A stretch of DNA of 64,000 nucleotides from Bacillota bacterium (GTDB lineage: Bacteria; Bacillota; Clostridia; Oscillospirales; Ruminococcaceae): contig JAEXUW010000009.1 in assembly GCA_023439835.1 (NCBI GenBank), positions 1 through 64,000 on the forward strand, read 5' to 3'. How positions within the stretch are numbered: the first letter of the stretch is position 1; every line of letters begins with the position of its first letter. The notes under the pieces were generated by a model that was not told where the DNA came from, searched no databases, and was given only the letters and a program-made list of their open reading frames with translations. A program made the translations under genes and the position numbers. This document shows positions 24,318 through 33,571 of the stretch, in pieces.

Positions 24318-25886
24318 ATGAAGAAAATCTATATGTACGACTCAACCCTTCGTGATGGGGCACAGGGCGGAAATGTAAATTTTTCAGTAATGGATAAGCT
24401 TAATATAACAAAGGCGCTTGACGAATTCGGAATTGACTTTATTGAAGCCGGAAACCCCTTTTCAAACCCAAAGGATATTGAATTTTTTGAGAAAATTGAA
24501 ACGCTTGAGCTAAAGCATTCAAAGGTCGTCGCTTTTGGTGCAACCAGAAGAAGAGGTTGCAAGGCTTGTGAGGACGCAAGCGTAAACGTCATGGCTAATG
24601 TAAAGGTTAAGACGGTTGCGATTTTCGGAAAAAGTTGGGATCTTCATGTCACCGAAATCATCAACACCACGCTTGAAGAAAACCTTGAAATGATTTCAGA
24701 TACTATTTCATATCTGACAAGTTGCGGAAAAGACGTCTTTTATGACGCCGAGCATTTCTTTGACGGTTATAAGGCAAATCCCGATTATGCAATGAAAACT
24801 CTTTTAACCGCACAGAACGCAGGCGCAAAATATATCGTATTATGTGACACAAACGGTGGTTGCTTTCCTGATGAAATTTTTGAGATAACAAAAAAAGTTG
24901 TCAGCTCTCTTGACGCTCCTGTTGGAATCCACTGTCACAACGACACCGAATGTGCTGTCGCAAACTCTGTCGCCTCTGTCAAGGCAGGGGCAAATCAGGT
25001 TCAAGGAACCTTTATCGGAATAGGTGAACGCTGTGGAAACACCAGCCTTGCTTCCATTATGCCAAATCTTCAGCTCAAGCTGGGTTATGACTGCGTCGCT
25101 GGGGACGGTTTAAAGAATCTTACAAAAACATCAAGATATATTGCCGACGTATCAAATATTCCGCTTCATGACAGTATGCCCTATGTCGGAAACGGCGCAT
25201 TCTCACACAAAGCGGGCATGCACATTGACGGTGTGCGAAAAAACTCGGTTTCATTTGAGCATGTCCCTCCCGATTCTGTCGGAAATGCACGTGCGTTTCT
25301 ATTGTCAGAGGTTGCAGGAAGAAATGCTGTTCTTTCAAAGCTTTCGGGTATTGCGCCTGAAGTAACTAAGGACAGTGAAGAAATGCTTGCAATCATGGAA
25401 ATGCTTAAATCTCAGGAGCATAAGGGCTTCCAGTATGAAGCTGCCGAGGCAAGCTTTGAGCTTTTAGTTTTAAAGTTCTTGGGGAAATTCAAGGAATTTT
25501 TCTATATTGACTATTTTAAAATCATCGGCGAACAGACCGGAAGCTTTCAAAAAGCGGCAAGCGCTATGGTGAAAATCAAGGTGGGGACACAGTCTGCTAT
25601 TGCCGCTGACGAGGGCGACGGCCCTGTCAACGCACTTGACAAAGCTCTAAGAACCGCACTTTCACAGTTTTATCCCGAGGCTTTAAGTGACATTCACCTC
25701 ATCGACTATAAGGTTAGGGTAATGGACACAGGTGCGGGAACCGCCGCAGTTGTACGAGTTCTGATTGAATCGACCGACGGTGAAAATGTATGGACTACCG
25801 TCGGTGCATCAACCGACATTATTAACGCAAGCGTCAAGGCGCTGACAGACAGCATTGAATACAAGCTTTTAAAATACAAAAACTAA
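24318..25886 (+). CDS. cimA: Citramalate synthase (CimA type)
   Basis: 522 residues; ATG 24318 after GGGGG. It condenses pyruvate and acetyl-CoA to (R)-citramalate, which LeuCD and LeuB can convert to 2-oxobutanoate for isoleucine. The HMGL-like barrel shows YDSTLRDGAQGGNVNFSV, GIHCHNDTECAVANS, GIGERCGN and AGMHIDGV. A C-terminal LeuA-type dimer/allosteric domain starts at about 390 (SFELLVLKFLGKFKEF). The YDSTLRDGAQ start and the overall length favour the long CimA family over 2-isopropylmalate synthase. The Ile T-box and the neighbouring ilvB and leuCDB agree. Its end overlaps the convergent LysR gene by 4 bases. Confidence 0.85.
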   Translation: MKKIYMYDSTLRDGAQGGNVNFSVMDKLNITKALDEFGIDFIEAGNPFSNPKDIEFFEKIETLELKHSKVVAFGATRRRGCKACEDASVNVMANVKVKTVAIFGKSWDLHVTEIINTTLEENLEMISDTISYLTSCGKDVFYDAEHFFDGYKANPDYAMKTLLTAQNAGAKYIVLCDTNGGCFPDEIFEITKKVVSSLDAPVGIHCHNDTECAVANSVASVKAGANQVQGTFIGIGERCGNTSLASIMPNLQLKLGYDCVAGDGLKNLTKTSRYIADVSNIPLHDSMPYVGNGAFSHKAGMHIDGVRKNSVSFEHVPPDSVGNARAFLLSEVAGRNAVLSKLSGIAPEVTKDSEEMLAIMEMLKSQEHKGFQYEAAEASFELLVLKFLGKFKEFFYIDYFKIIGEQTGSFQKAASAMVKIKVGTQSAIAADEGDGPVNALDKALRTALSQFYPEALSDIHLIDYKVRVMDTGAGTAAVVRVLIESTDGENVWTTVGASTDIINASVKALTDSIEYKLLKYKN

Positions 25887-26788
25887 ACAACTGCACTCTC
25901 ATAGTATTCAATAAAATTATTGAGCGAGGCGGTCGGCTGTGTATTTTTCAAATACGCAAAGCCGACTGTTCTTTTTTTAATGGGCTTGCTAAGATTAATT
26001 TCTTTTAGCTCACCTCTTTCAAGCTCATCTCTCACAAATTCACGAATTACCCCAGCCGCTCCAAGTCCTATCTTTGCAAAATCGATGAGAAGATCCATAT
26101 TACTCACCTCAAGAATATGCTTTGGCTCAATTGAATTTTCACGAAAATAGTCGTCGATATACTGTCGTGAAACATTCTCTCTGTCAAGAAGCATTACATT
26201 TGCGCTTTCAAAAATCGCCTCATTTTTCAGCGCTTGATCCTCTTTAATAAAAAGATTCGTCAGGTAGCTTTTTGTTGATACAAAAATATCGCTCACCTCA
26301 CCGGTCTTAAAAAAGCTTATTCTCTTCTCATCGGCGGGCTTAACCACAAGCGCAATATCAATTTTCCCGCTATCGAGAAGCTTTAGCGTGTGATAGGTTG
26401 ATTGACATTCAATTGAAATCTTAATATGCGGATATTTTTCTATAAAGCCCTTTAGGTAAGGGAGAAGAACGTATTTGCAAAGCGTTGCACTTGCTCCGAT
26501 TTTAAGCTGACCAATGCCAAGCGTGTTAATCTGTCTTATCTTTTCTTCTCCAGACAAAATTGCATCAAAGGCGGTGCTTAAATGCTCAAACAGAACACGC
26601 CCCTCCTCCGTCAAAGTGACACCTCGTGATTTTCTCACAAAAAGCAGCGTGCCCAGCTCCTGCTCTAACTTTGAAATAGCCTTGCTTATAGCCGGCTGAC
26701 TGATATACAAAATTTCCGCCGCATGGGATATATTGCCCGCCTTTGCGACAATATAAAATATGCGGTACTGATTGAGATTACCTTCCAT
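25883..26788 (-). CDS. LysR-family regulator divergent from leuC
   Basis: 301 residues; ATG 26788 with AGGGG upstream is preferred over TTG 26812. The N-terminal winged helix-turn-helix is clear (NISHAAEILYISQPAISKAI; LGTLLFVRKSRGVTLTEEG), followed by a periplasmic-binding-like effector domain. Divergence from leuC over about 117 bases, with palindromes between them, indicates control of leuCDB and itself. A pathway intermediate such as citramalate or isopropylmalate is a likely effector, by analogy. Confidence 0.85.
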   Translation of the reverse strand: MEGNLNQYRIFYIVAKAGNISHAAEILYISQPAISKAISKLEQELGTLLFVRKSRGVTLTEEGRVLFEHLSTAFDAILSGEEKIRQINTLGIGQLKIGASATLCKYVLLPYLKGFIEKYPHIKISIECQSTYHTLKLLDSGKIDIALVVKPADEKRISFFKTGEVSDIFVSTKSYLTNLFIKEDQALKNEAIFESANVMLLDRENVSRQYIDDYFRENSIEPKHILEVSNMDLLIDFAKIGLGAAGVIREFVRDELERGELKEINLSKPIKKRTVGFAYLKNTQPTASLNNFIEYYESAVV

Positions 26789-26817
26789 ATCTGCCCCTTC
26801 GTGATATAACATAAATT

Positions 26818-26871
26818 CATATTAAGTATTCATAATATGTATTTCAATTATATCATATGTTATGATATAAT
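26818..26871 (+). promoter_or_regulatory. LysR-type operator region and leuC promoter
   Basis: Two inverted repeats lie between the LysR gene and leuC: CATATTA (26818-26824)/TAATATG (26833-26839), and ATATCATA (26850-26857)/TATGATAT (26861-26868). A -10 TATAAT is at 26866-26871, with a poor -35 (TTCAAT, 26843-26848) 17 bases before it. A weak -35 with upstream palindromes is typical of promoters that need a LysR activator. Confidence 0.6.
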
Positions 26872-26905
26872 TTCAATAAGGAAAATTTTAAAAGGAGAGA
26901 TTATA

Positions 26906-28174
26906 ATGGGAATGACAATGACACAGAAAATTCTGGCGGCTCATGCGGGACTTAAAAAGGTTGAAGCCGGTCAGCTTATTATGGCAAAGCTTGACATGGT
27001 TCTCGGAAACGATGTAACCTCCCCCGTTGCAATTAATGAATTCAAAAAGTCAGGTTTTGACAAGGTTTTTGACGGTGAGAAAATTTCACTGGTTATGGAT
27101 CATTTTACACCCAATAAGGATATTAAAGCAGCTGAACAGTGCAAAAAAGTTCGTGACTTTGCCGGAGAAATGAGTGTAAAAAATTACTTCGACGTTGGCG
27201 ATATGGGCGTTGAGCACGCACTTCTCCCCGAAAAAGGACTTGTCGCACCTGGTGAGCTTATTATCGGTGCCGACTCTCACACCTGCACTTATGGTGCTAT
27301 CGGCGCATTTTCAACAGGCGTCGGCTCAACTGATATGGCAGCCGGAATGGCAACAGGAAGAGCGTGGTTCAAGGTTCCCTCCGCTATAAAATTCAATCTG
27401 ACTGGAAAGCTAAACGGTTGGGTCAGCGGAAAGGATGTTATTCTTCATATCATCGGTATGATTGGAGTTGACGGCGCACTTTATAAATCTATGGAGTTTG
27501 TCGGCGACGGACTTAAAAACCTAACCGTTGAGGATAGACTCTGTATGGCTAATATGGCTATTGAGGCGGGCGCAAAAAACGGTATCTTTGCAGTTGATGA
27601 GCAGACGCTTGAATTCGTCAAGGATAAGGTTTCAAGAGATTTCACATATTATTCGGCTGATGATGATGCTGAATATGACGAGGTTTATGACATTGACCTT
27701 TCAAAAATCAAGTCAACTGTGGCTTTTCCACACCTCCCTGAAAACACGAGAACCATTGATGATGTTGGTTTTGTTAAAATCGATCAGGTTGTAATCGGTT
27801 CTTGCACAAACGGAAGAATTGAAGATATGCGTGTCGCTGCTGAAGTATTAAAAGGTCAGCATGTTGCAAAGAATGTCCGCTGTATCGTTATTCCGGCAAC
27901 TCAGAAAATATTCATGCAAGCAATGAACGAGGGGCTTTTTGAAATATTCGTTAATGCGGGCTGTGCGGTATCCACGCCAACCTGCGGGCCGTGTCTTGGC
28001 GGGCACATGGGTATTCTTGCGAAAGGCGAAAGAGCTGTCGCCACCACAAACCGTAATTTTGTCGGAAGAATGGGACATCCCGAAAGCGAGGTTTATCTTG
28101 CAAGCCCTGCAATTGCGGCGGCAAGCGCAATCACAGGCAAGATAAGCGACGTCAGCGAAGTATTGAAGAAATAA
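26906..28174 (+). CDS. leuC: 3-isopropylmalate/citramalate isomerase large subunit
   Basis: 422 residues; ATG 26906 after AAAGGAGAG; an upstream in-frame start at 26837 lies inside the promoter. It is the aconitase-like large subunit that, with LeuD, isomerises 2- to 3-isopropylmalate or citramalate to methylmalate. Iron-sulphur ligands are visible in IGSCTNGR and [27 protein letters not shown] and the length fit the HacA/LeuC2-type short family. It is 18 bases upstream of leuD. Confidence 0.93.
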   Translation: MGMTMTQKILAAHAGLKKVEAGQLIMAKLDMVLGNDVTSPVAINEFKKSGFDKVFDGEKISLVMDHFTPNKDIKAAEQCKKVRDFAGEMSVKNYFDVGDMGVEHALLPEKGLVAPGELIIGADSHTCTYGAIGAFSTGVGSTDMAAGMATGRAWFKVPSAIKFNLTGKLNGWVSGKDVILHIIGMIGVDGALYKSMEFVGDGLKNLTVEDRLCMANMAIEAGAKNGIFAVDEQTLEFVKDKVSRDFTYYSADDDAEYDEVYDIDLSKIKSTVAFPHLPENTRTIDDVGFVKIDQVVIGSCTNGRIEDMRVAAEVLKGQHVAKNVRCIVIPATQKIFMQAMNEGLFEIFVNAGCAVSTPTCGPCLGGHMGILAKGERAVATTNRNFVGRMGHPESEVYLASPAIAAASAITGKISDVSEVLKK

Positions 28175-28192
28175 CGAAAGGATTGATATATA

Positions 28193-28684
28193 ATGAAAGC
28201 ACTCGGAATTGTTCATAAATACGGCGATAATGTTGATACAGACGTAATCATACCAGCACGCTATCTCAACACCTCCGACCATAAGGAGCTCGCGGCGCAC
28301 TGTATGGAGGATATCGACAAGGACTTCATAAACAACGTAAAGGACGGCGATATTATTGTTGCCGAAGCAAATTTCGGCTGTGGCTCGTCAAGAGAGCATG
28401 CACCTATCGCAATTAAAACAAGTGGTATTTCATGTGTAATCGCAAAGACCTTTGCCAGAATTTTTTACAGAAACGCAATTAACATAGGACTTCCGATTTT
28501 GGAATGCCCAGAAGCTTCCGAAAAAATTTCTGCCGGAGATAAGGTTGAAGTTGACTTTGACACAGGCGTTATCTTTAACAAAACCAAAAATGAAGTTTAT
28601 CAGGCTCAGCCTTTCCCAGATTTTATTAAGGAAATTATAAGTGCAAACGGACTTTTAAACTACCTTAAAAAGAAGGAGGCTTAA
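28193..28684 (+). CDS. leuD: 3-isopropylmalate/citramalate isomerase small subunit
   Basis: 163 residues, the usual length of the short LeuD family; ATG 28193 after GAAAGGA. The swivel-domain motifs [15 protein letters not shown] and [18 protein letters not shown] are present. It forms a heterodimer with LeuC. leuB starts 4 bases after its stop. Confidence 0.93.
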   Translation: MKALGIVHKYGDNVDTDVIIPARYLNTSDHKELAAHCMEDIDKDFINNVKDGDIIVAEANFGCGSSREHAPIAIKTSGISCVIAKTFARIFYRNAINIGLPILECPEASEKISAGDKVEVDFDTGVIFNKTKNEVYQAQPFPDFIKEIISANGLLNYLKKKEA

Positions 28685-28688
28685 GAGA

Positions 28689-29762
28689 ATGATAAAAAAA
28701 ATCGCAGTTATCAAGGGCGATGGAATCGGCCCTGAAATTGTCGCTGAAGCTGAAAAGGTTTTGAATAAGGTCGGCGAAAAATTCGGGCATACCTTTGAAT
28801 ATACAGATGTTTTAATGGGCGGCTGTGCTATTGACGCAACAGGCATCCCCCTCCCCCAAGAAACGGTTGACATCTGCCTTGCTTCAGACAGTGTTCTTTT
28901 GGGTGCAGTCGGCGGACAAAAGTGGGATGATCTCCCCGGACATTTACGTCCCGAGGCCGGACTTCTCGGAATAAGAGGCGCTTTAAAGCTTTTTGCAAAT
29001 ATTAGACCGTCTAAGCTTTTTCCTTCTCTTGCCGGCGCTTGCCCTCTGAAAGAAAACATCATCGGCAACGGGCTTGATCTTGTTATCGTGCGCGAACTGA
29101 TAGGCGGCGCATATTTTGGAAAACGTGAGACCTTTGTTGACAACAACGGCGTAAAAACAGCAACAGACTCAATGACTTACAGCGATTTTGAGGTTGAAAG
29201 AATTTGCCGTGTCGCTTTTGAAATGGCAAGAAAACGCCGCTCAAAGCTTCATTCAATTGACAAGGCGAATGTTCTTGACAGCTCAAGATTGTGGCGTGAG
29301 GTTGCTCACAAGGTTAGGGCTGATTATCCCGACGTTGAATATGCTGATATGCTGGTTGACAACTGCGCTATGCAGCTTGTCAGAAATCCCGGTCAGTTTG
29401 ATGTTTTGGTAACTGAAAATCTGTTCGGCGATATCCTTTCTGACGAAGCAAGCATGATAACAGGCTCACTCGGTATGATTCCATCGGCTTCTCTCGGTGA
29501 GGGAACGCTCGGACTTTATGAGCCTATTCACGGCTCTGCGCCTGATATTGCAGGACATAACAAGGCAAATCCAATTGCGACAGTGCTTTCAACAGCAATG
29601 ATGCTTAGATTTTCTTTTGACATGCCGGCTGAAGCTGACTCTATTGAAAGTGCCGTAAATAAAGTCCTTGAGGAAGGCTTCCGCACCGGCGACATAATTA
29701 GCGAAGGAATGACACTTGTATCCTGCTCTGAAATGGGTAAGCTCATAGCTGAAAGAATATAA
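28689..29762 (+). CDS. leuB: 3-isopropylmalate dehydrogenase
   Basis: 357 residues; ATG 28689, with AAGGAGG at the end of leuD. NAD-dependent oxidative decarboxylase acting on 3-isopropylmalate, and on methylmalate in the citramalate route. Visible: KGDGIGPEIVAEA, LLGAVGG, IVRELIGGAYFG, DKANVLDSSRLWR and the NAD-binding HGSAPDIAG. Last protein gene of the leuCDB unit. Confidence 0.95.
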   Translation: MIKKIAVIKGDGIGPEIVAEAEKVLNKVGEKFGHTFEYTDVLMGGCAIDATGIPLPQETVDICLASDSVLLGAVGGQKWDDLPGHLRPEAGLLGIRGALKLFANIRPSKLFPSLAGACPLKENIIGNGLDLVIVRELIGGAYFGKRETFVDNNGVKTATDSMTYSDFEVERICRVAFEMARKRRSKLHSIDKANVLDSSRLWREVAHKVRADYPDVEYADMLVDNCAMQLVRNPGQFDVLVTENLFGDILSDEASMITGSLGMIPSASLGEGTLGLYEPIHGSAPDIAGHNKANPIATVLSTAMMLRFSFDMPAEADSIESAVNKVLEEGFRTGDIISEGMTLVSCSEMGKLIAERI

Positions 29763-29789
29763 TAATTTTGATAAAAAATAAAAAAACTA

Positions 29790-29818
29790 TTGACAAGCCG
29801 CCTTGCAAATGATATAAT
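29790..29818 (+). promoter_or_regulatory. Promoter of the tRNA-Leu gene
   Basis: TTGACA (29790-29795), 17-base spacer, TATAAT (29813-29818): a full consensus, 14 bases before the tRNA. Confidence 0.85.
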
Positions 29819-29831
29819 AAAAAAGCTGTGA

Positions 29832-29915
29832 GCGGCAGTGCTGGAATTGGCAGACAGGCACGTTTGAGGGGCGTGTGTCCTTGACGTACGGGTTCAAGTC
29901 CCGTCTGCCGCACCA
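29832..29915 (+). tRNA. tRNA-Leu (anticodon GAG)
   Basis: Acceptor arms GCGGCAG (29832-29838) and CTGCCGC (29905-29911), discriminator A and an encoded CCA (29913-29915). GGTTCAAGTCC gives the T arm. The anticodon loop TTTGAGG contains GAG, which reads CUC/CUU, and a long variable arm is present, as in class II leucine tRNAs. It stands immediately downstream of leuB but has its own promoter and terminator. Confidence 0.92.
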
Positions 29916-29920
29916 CAAAA

Positions 29921-29949
29921 AAACCACCAGAAATGGTGGTTTTTATTTT
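29921..29949 (+). terminator. Terminator of the tRNA-Leu gene
   Basis: AAACCACCA and TGGTGGTTT close a GAAA tetraloop (29921-29942) and are followed by a T-rich stretch. Confidence 0.85.
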
Positions 29950-30050
29950 AGTTAAATACTTTTAACTAATTTAGTTTTGCACTAAAATCAAAGCTTAATG
30001 AAATGCATTATACCAAGCTAACGTTATTCTAACACGAAAGAGGAAACTTG

Positions 30051-30731
30051 ATGAGAACAAAAAAGCTTGCATACATAATTATTTCGTCACTAATAATAAT
30101 TGCTTCTCTTTACTTTGCAGATCAGGTTTTACGGCTGACTTATATTTCAAAAATTCTGGTCAAAGTTATTGTACTGTCAATTTTCCCGCTTATTTATATT
30201 ATTTGGGGAAAATATAATTTCATTAAAGATTCATTAAAGGTAATTAAGGCGCCTTTTAGATTCAAGCTGAGCAATCTCTTAGGAATTTTAATTGCGGTTA
30301 TTTTGTTCATCGCCTTTATAATTATAGAAAAAACAATAAACATTGAGGTTTTAATTTCTGAGCTAGAGGGCAAATACAAGATAAATAAAAGCAATATCTT
30401 ATTATATGGGGCATATCTAATTTTTGTAAATTCTTTAATGGAGGAATTTTTCTTTAGAGGTTTTATTTTTTTAAATCTTAAGAAGCTCAATATGAAACGC
30501 ACCGCATATATTGTCAGCTCGGTTGCATTTTCAATTTATCATATCAGCAACTTTCAAAACTGGTTTAATATATGGGTGTTAATTCTGGCATTGATCGGAT
30601 TATTCTCAAGCGGTTTGCTTTTTAATTATCTAAACGACAAGGACGACACATTTTTAAATAGCTGGTTTGTTCATATTTGCGCTGACATTGCTATTGTCAT
30701 CATCGGTTATATAATAATGAACAGGGTTTAG
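30051..30731 (+). CDS. CPBP-family intramembrane metalloprotease (CAAX protease-like)
   Basis: 226 residues; ATG 30051 with GAGGA upstream. Multi-pass membrane protein with the CPBP/Abi motifs: EExxxR in MEEFFFRG (about 143-150), FxxxH in FSIYHI, and a late His in WFVHICAD. The family cleaves within the membrane and in Gram-positive bacteria is linked to bacteriocin immunity or processing, but no bacteriocin gene is nearby. AT-rich compared with its neighbours. Confidence 0.82.
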   Translation: MRTKKLAYIIISSLIIIASLYFADQVLRLTYISKILVKVIVLSIFPLIYIIWGKYNFIKDSLKVIKAPFRFKLSNLLGILIAVILFIAFIIIEKTINIEVLISELEGKYKINKSNILLYGAYLIFVNSLMEEFFFRGFIFLNLKKLNMKRTAYIVSSVAFSIYHISNFQNWFNIWVLILALIGLFSSGLLFNYLNDKDDTFLNSWFVHICADIAIVIIGYIIMNRV

Positions 30732-30764
30732 GTGGTGTTAAAAATCACTGCGAATATTATAAAA

Positions 30765-30793
30765 AACCTTCGCCTTTATGTTAGGCGAAGGTT
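30765..30793. terminator. Bidirectional terminator between convergent genes
   Basis: AACCTTCGCC (30765-30774) and GGCGAAGGTT (30784-30793) form a 10 bp stem. The T run is on the minus strand, so it mainly serves the polyamine operon. Confidence 0.8.
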
Positions 30794-30847
30794 AAATTAT
30801 TTCTATTAGCAAGAATATTCAGTCAAGCCGATGTTTGCCAAGTTTAA

Positions 30848-31993
30848 TTAAGATAGGCGGTTTTTAAAATCTTGATATTCAAACCGACGTATAAGCTTAA
30901 TCCCCTCCCGCGGGTTGAAAGATGCAATTGAAGGCAGATTGATACCGTTAAACGTGTTGTTTTTCACCATAGTATAGTGCCCCATATCGCAAAATACCAG
31001 CGTGTCCCTTGCTTTAAGCGGCTCTTTGAAGGAATAATCGCCGATAATATCCCCAGCAAGACAGGTAGGCCCGCCCAAGCGGTAAGTATATTCATATTCT
31101 CCCGAAAGTCCCGCACCAATAATGTTTGGGCGATAGGGCATTTCAAGAACATCTGGCATATGACAAGCTGCCGAAGTGTCCAAAATCGCAAGCTCCATAC
31201 CGTTTTTAAGGGTATCCAGAACTGTCGCCACAAGATAACCGGTGTTTAAGGCGACCGCCTCACCAGGCTCCAAATAAACCTCCAGTCCATACTTTTCTTT
31301 AATAGAAAGAATAGCCTGAACCAGTGCCTCAACGTCATAGTCCGGTCGGGTAATATGGTGTCCCCCGCCGAAATTGAGCCACTTTATTTGTGAGAAAAAT
31401 TTCCCGAAGCGCTCCTCCACCACCTTTAGCGTGCGAACCAGCGTGTCAGAATTTTGCTCGCACATTGTGTGAAAATGAAGTCCGTCAATACCGTCAAGCT
31501 CGTCCGGTTCAAAGTTTTCAAGAGTTGTGCCAAGCCGTGAATTTTCAAAGCACGGGTTGTAAATATCCGTTTCAATCTCAGAATACTCCGGATTAATACG
31601 AATTCCACATTCGATTTTTTTAGAAGCAGAACGAACCTGCTCCCTATATTTTTTCCACTGGCCAAAAGAATTAAACACTATATGATCACATATTTCAAGA
31701 ATGTCATCAAACTCATGCTCCATATACGCCGGTGCGAAGATATGTGTTTCCTTTCCCATTTCCTCACGCCCTAAACGTGCCTCAAAAAGAGAGCTGGCGG
31801 TAGTACCCGAAAGATACTGCCCGATCAGCGGATAAAGGCTGAACATTGAAAAGCCCTTTTGCGCTAGAAGAATTTTACAGCCGGTGCGCTCCTGCACTGA
31901 TTTGAGCAGTAACAGATTTTTTACTAAAAGACGCTCATCCACAATATAGCACGGCGAGGGTAGTGACGCAAAATCAATTTCACTCATCTTCAT
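30848..31993 (-). CDS. nspC: Carboxynorspermidine/carboxyspermidine decarboxylase
   Basis: 381 residues; ATG 31993 overlaps the stop of the upstream gene (TAATG). PLP-dependent alanine-racemase-fold decarboxylase that converts carboxyspermidine or carboxynorspermidine to spermidine or norspermidine. Visible: KILLAQKGFSMF with the candidate PLP Lys, LNFGGGHHITRPDYD, EPGEAVALNTGYLV and GPTCLAGDIIGDY with the catalytic Cys. Coupled to the dehydrogenase that makes its substrate. Spermidine is the likely product in gut bacteria. Confidence 0.9.
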   Translation of the reverse strand: MKMSEIDFASLPSPCYIVDERLLVKNLLLLKSVQERTGCKILLAQKGFSMFSLYPLIGQYLSGTTASSLFEARLGREEMGKETHIFAPAYMEHEFDDILEICDHIVFNSFGQWKKYREQVRSASKKIECGIRINPEYSEIETDIYNPCFENSRLGTTLENFEPDELDGIDGLHFHTMCEQNSDTLVRTLKVVEERFGKFFSQIKWLNFGGGHHITRPDYDVEALVQAILSIKEKYGLEVYLEPGEAVALNTGYLVATVLDTLKNGMELAILDTSAACHMPDVLEMPYRPNIIGAGLSGEYEYTYRLGGPTCLAGDIIGDYSFKEPLKARDTLVFCDMGHYTMVKNNTFNGINLPSIASFNPREGIKLIRRFEYQDFKNRLS

Positions 31994-33192
31994 TAATCCA
32001 CTAGCTCCGGCGCAAAGCTTTCCTTCCAGGGCAAGCCGTATTTATTCAGTGCATCCATAAACGGATCAGGATCAAACTCCTCAATATTATAAACGCCGGG
32101 CTTTTTCCATTTTCCTGTCAAAATCATCATCGCACCAATCATCGCCGGTACGCCTGTGGTATATGATATTGCCTGTGACCCAACCTCCGCATAGCATTCC
32201 TGATGGTCACAAACATTATATACATAGTAGGAAAGCGGCTTTCCGTCCTTTTTTCCTTGAAAAATACAGCCGATATTAGTTTTCCCCTTCGTTCTGGGGC
32301 CGAGTGATGCAGGGTCAGGCAAAACCGCCTTTAAAAACTGAAGCGGAACAATTTTCTTCCCCTCAAAATCAATCGGCTCAATAGAGGTCATTCCAACATT
32401 CTCAAGAACACGCAGGTGAGTAAGATATCTCTCTGAAAAAGTCATCCAGAAGCGGATACGCTCAATCCCCTTGATGTTTAGCGCAAGCGATTCAAGCTCC
32501 TCATGGTGGAGAAGATAGATATCCTTATCGCCGATTTCGGGAAAGTTATAGGTTTTCTTTATCTCAAGTGGCTCGGTTTCAACCCACTTGCCGTTTTCAA
32601 TATAGCTTCCCTTTGCGGTGATTTCACGAATATTAATTTCAGGGTTGAAGTTTGTGGCGAAAGGATAGCCGTGGTCACCGGCATTAGCATCAAGAATATC
32701 AATCTGGTTGATTTCATCAAAATAATGCTTTTGAGCATAGGCTGAAAATACTCCGGTTACACCAGGGTCAAAGCCACTTCCGAGAAGTGCGGTAATTCCG
32801 GCCTTTTCAAAACGCTCCCTATACGCCCACTGCCACTTATATTCAAATTTCGCCGTATCGAGTGGCTCATAGTTTGCCGTATCAACATAGTCCACGCCGG
32901 TAGCAAGACAAGCATCCATAATTGTAAGATCCTGATACGGCAGTGCCACGTTAATCACAATATCAGGCTTGAATTTCTCAATCAGCGCTATTGTTTCTTC
33001 AGTTTTATCTGCGTCCAACTGGGCAGTATGAATGATGGTGCGTCCCCCATCAAGCTTCTTCTTCAATGCGTCGCATTTTGATACAGTTCGGCTGGCAATA
33101 CATATTTCTTCAAAAACGTCCGGGTTTTGGCAGCACTTATGTACCACTACACTTGCCACACCGCCCGCACCAATAATTAAGGCTTTCCCCAT
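31993..33192 (-). CDS. Carboxy(nor)spermidine dehydrogenase (saccharopine dehydrogenase family)
   Basis: 399 residues; ATG 33192 with TGGAGG upstream. It joins aspartate semialdehyde and a diamine (putrescine) by reductive condensation to give carboxyspermidine. N-terminal Rossmann motif GAGGVASVVVHKC; NVALPYQDLTIMDACL and GFDPGVTGVFSAYAQKHYFD match the family. Overlap with nspC identifies it as the polyamine enzyme rather than lysine-forming saccharopine dehydrogenase. Confidence 0.88.
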   Translation of the reverse strand: MGKALIIGAGGVASVVVHKCCQNPDVFEEICIASRTVSKCDALKKKLDGGRTIIHTAQLDADKTEETIALIEKFKPDIVINVALPYQDLTIMDACLATGVDYVDTANYEPLDTAKFEYKWQWAYRERFEKAGITALLGSGFDPGVTGVFSAYAQKHYFDEINQIDILDANAGDHGYPFATNFNPEINIREITAKGSYIENGKWVETEPLEIKKTYNFPEIGDKDIYLLHHEELESLALNIKGIERIRFWMTFSERYLTHLRVLENVGMTSIEPIDFEGKKIVPLQFLKAVLPDPASLGPRTKGKTNIGCIFQGKKDGKPLSYYVYNVCDHQECYAEVGSQAISYTTGVPAMIGAMMILTGKWKKPGVYNIEEFDPDPFMDALNKYGLPWKESFAPELVD

Positions 33193-33228
33193 TAAATTTT
33201 ACCTCCATAAGCAATTTCAATGAAACTA

Positions 33229-33257
33229 ATTATACAGAAAAAGTGCTCAATAGTCAA
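33229..33257 (-). promoter_or_regulatory. Promoter of the polyamine operon
   Basis: Minus strand TTGACT (33257-33252), 17-base spacer, TATAAT (33234-33229). Confidence 0.8.
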
Positions 33258-33571
33258 TAAATTGTTAAATAAACCATAGATGAATTTTTTCACTCATTAA
33301 CACTCTCTTTGAATAATGACATATAATTTTCTTTTCAATGCTATGATACCATAAAAGACGTGTAAAATTCAAACTTTATAATAAAACAGAAACACCTTAG
33401 TTTATATTTCAGTTGCATTAATTTTTTACAAGGCGCTTACTTCTTCACGGTCTTTTCAGACTATGTGTGAAAGTATATTGCAATGCCTTATGCCTAAAAT
33501 TAATTCGACAATAAATTATTCTTGTATTTTCAGATAATAGATGACAATACTACATACAGGTGGTGTTAAAA
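33258..33571. other. Intergenic region before the NdvB-like gene
   Basis: AT-rich, with no gene and no strong hairpin seen. The promoter for the rightward giant gene should be here, but I could not pick a convincing -35/-10 pair. The ribosome binding site AGGTGG is at 33558-33563. Confidence 0.4.

Noticed and set aside
24318..25886. Annotation as 2-isopropylmalate synthase (leuA)
   Set aside because: The long CimA-type motifs, length and Ile-type T-box fit citramalate synthase better.
30731..30745. 15-base identity GGTGGTGTTAAAAAT with 33559-33573
   Set aside because: One copy is the ribosome site of the NdvB-like gene; the other has no gene behind it. Too short and isolated to call a repeat element.
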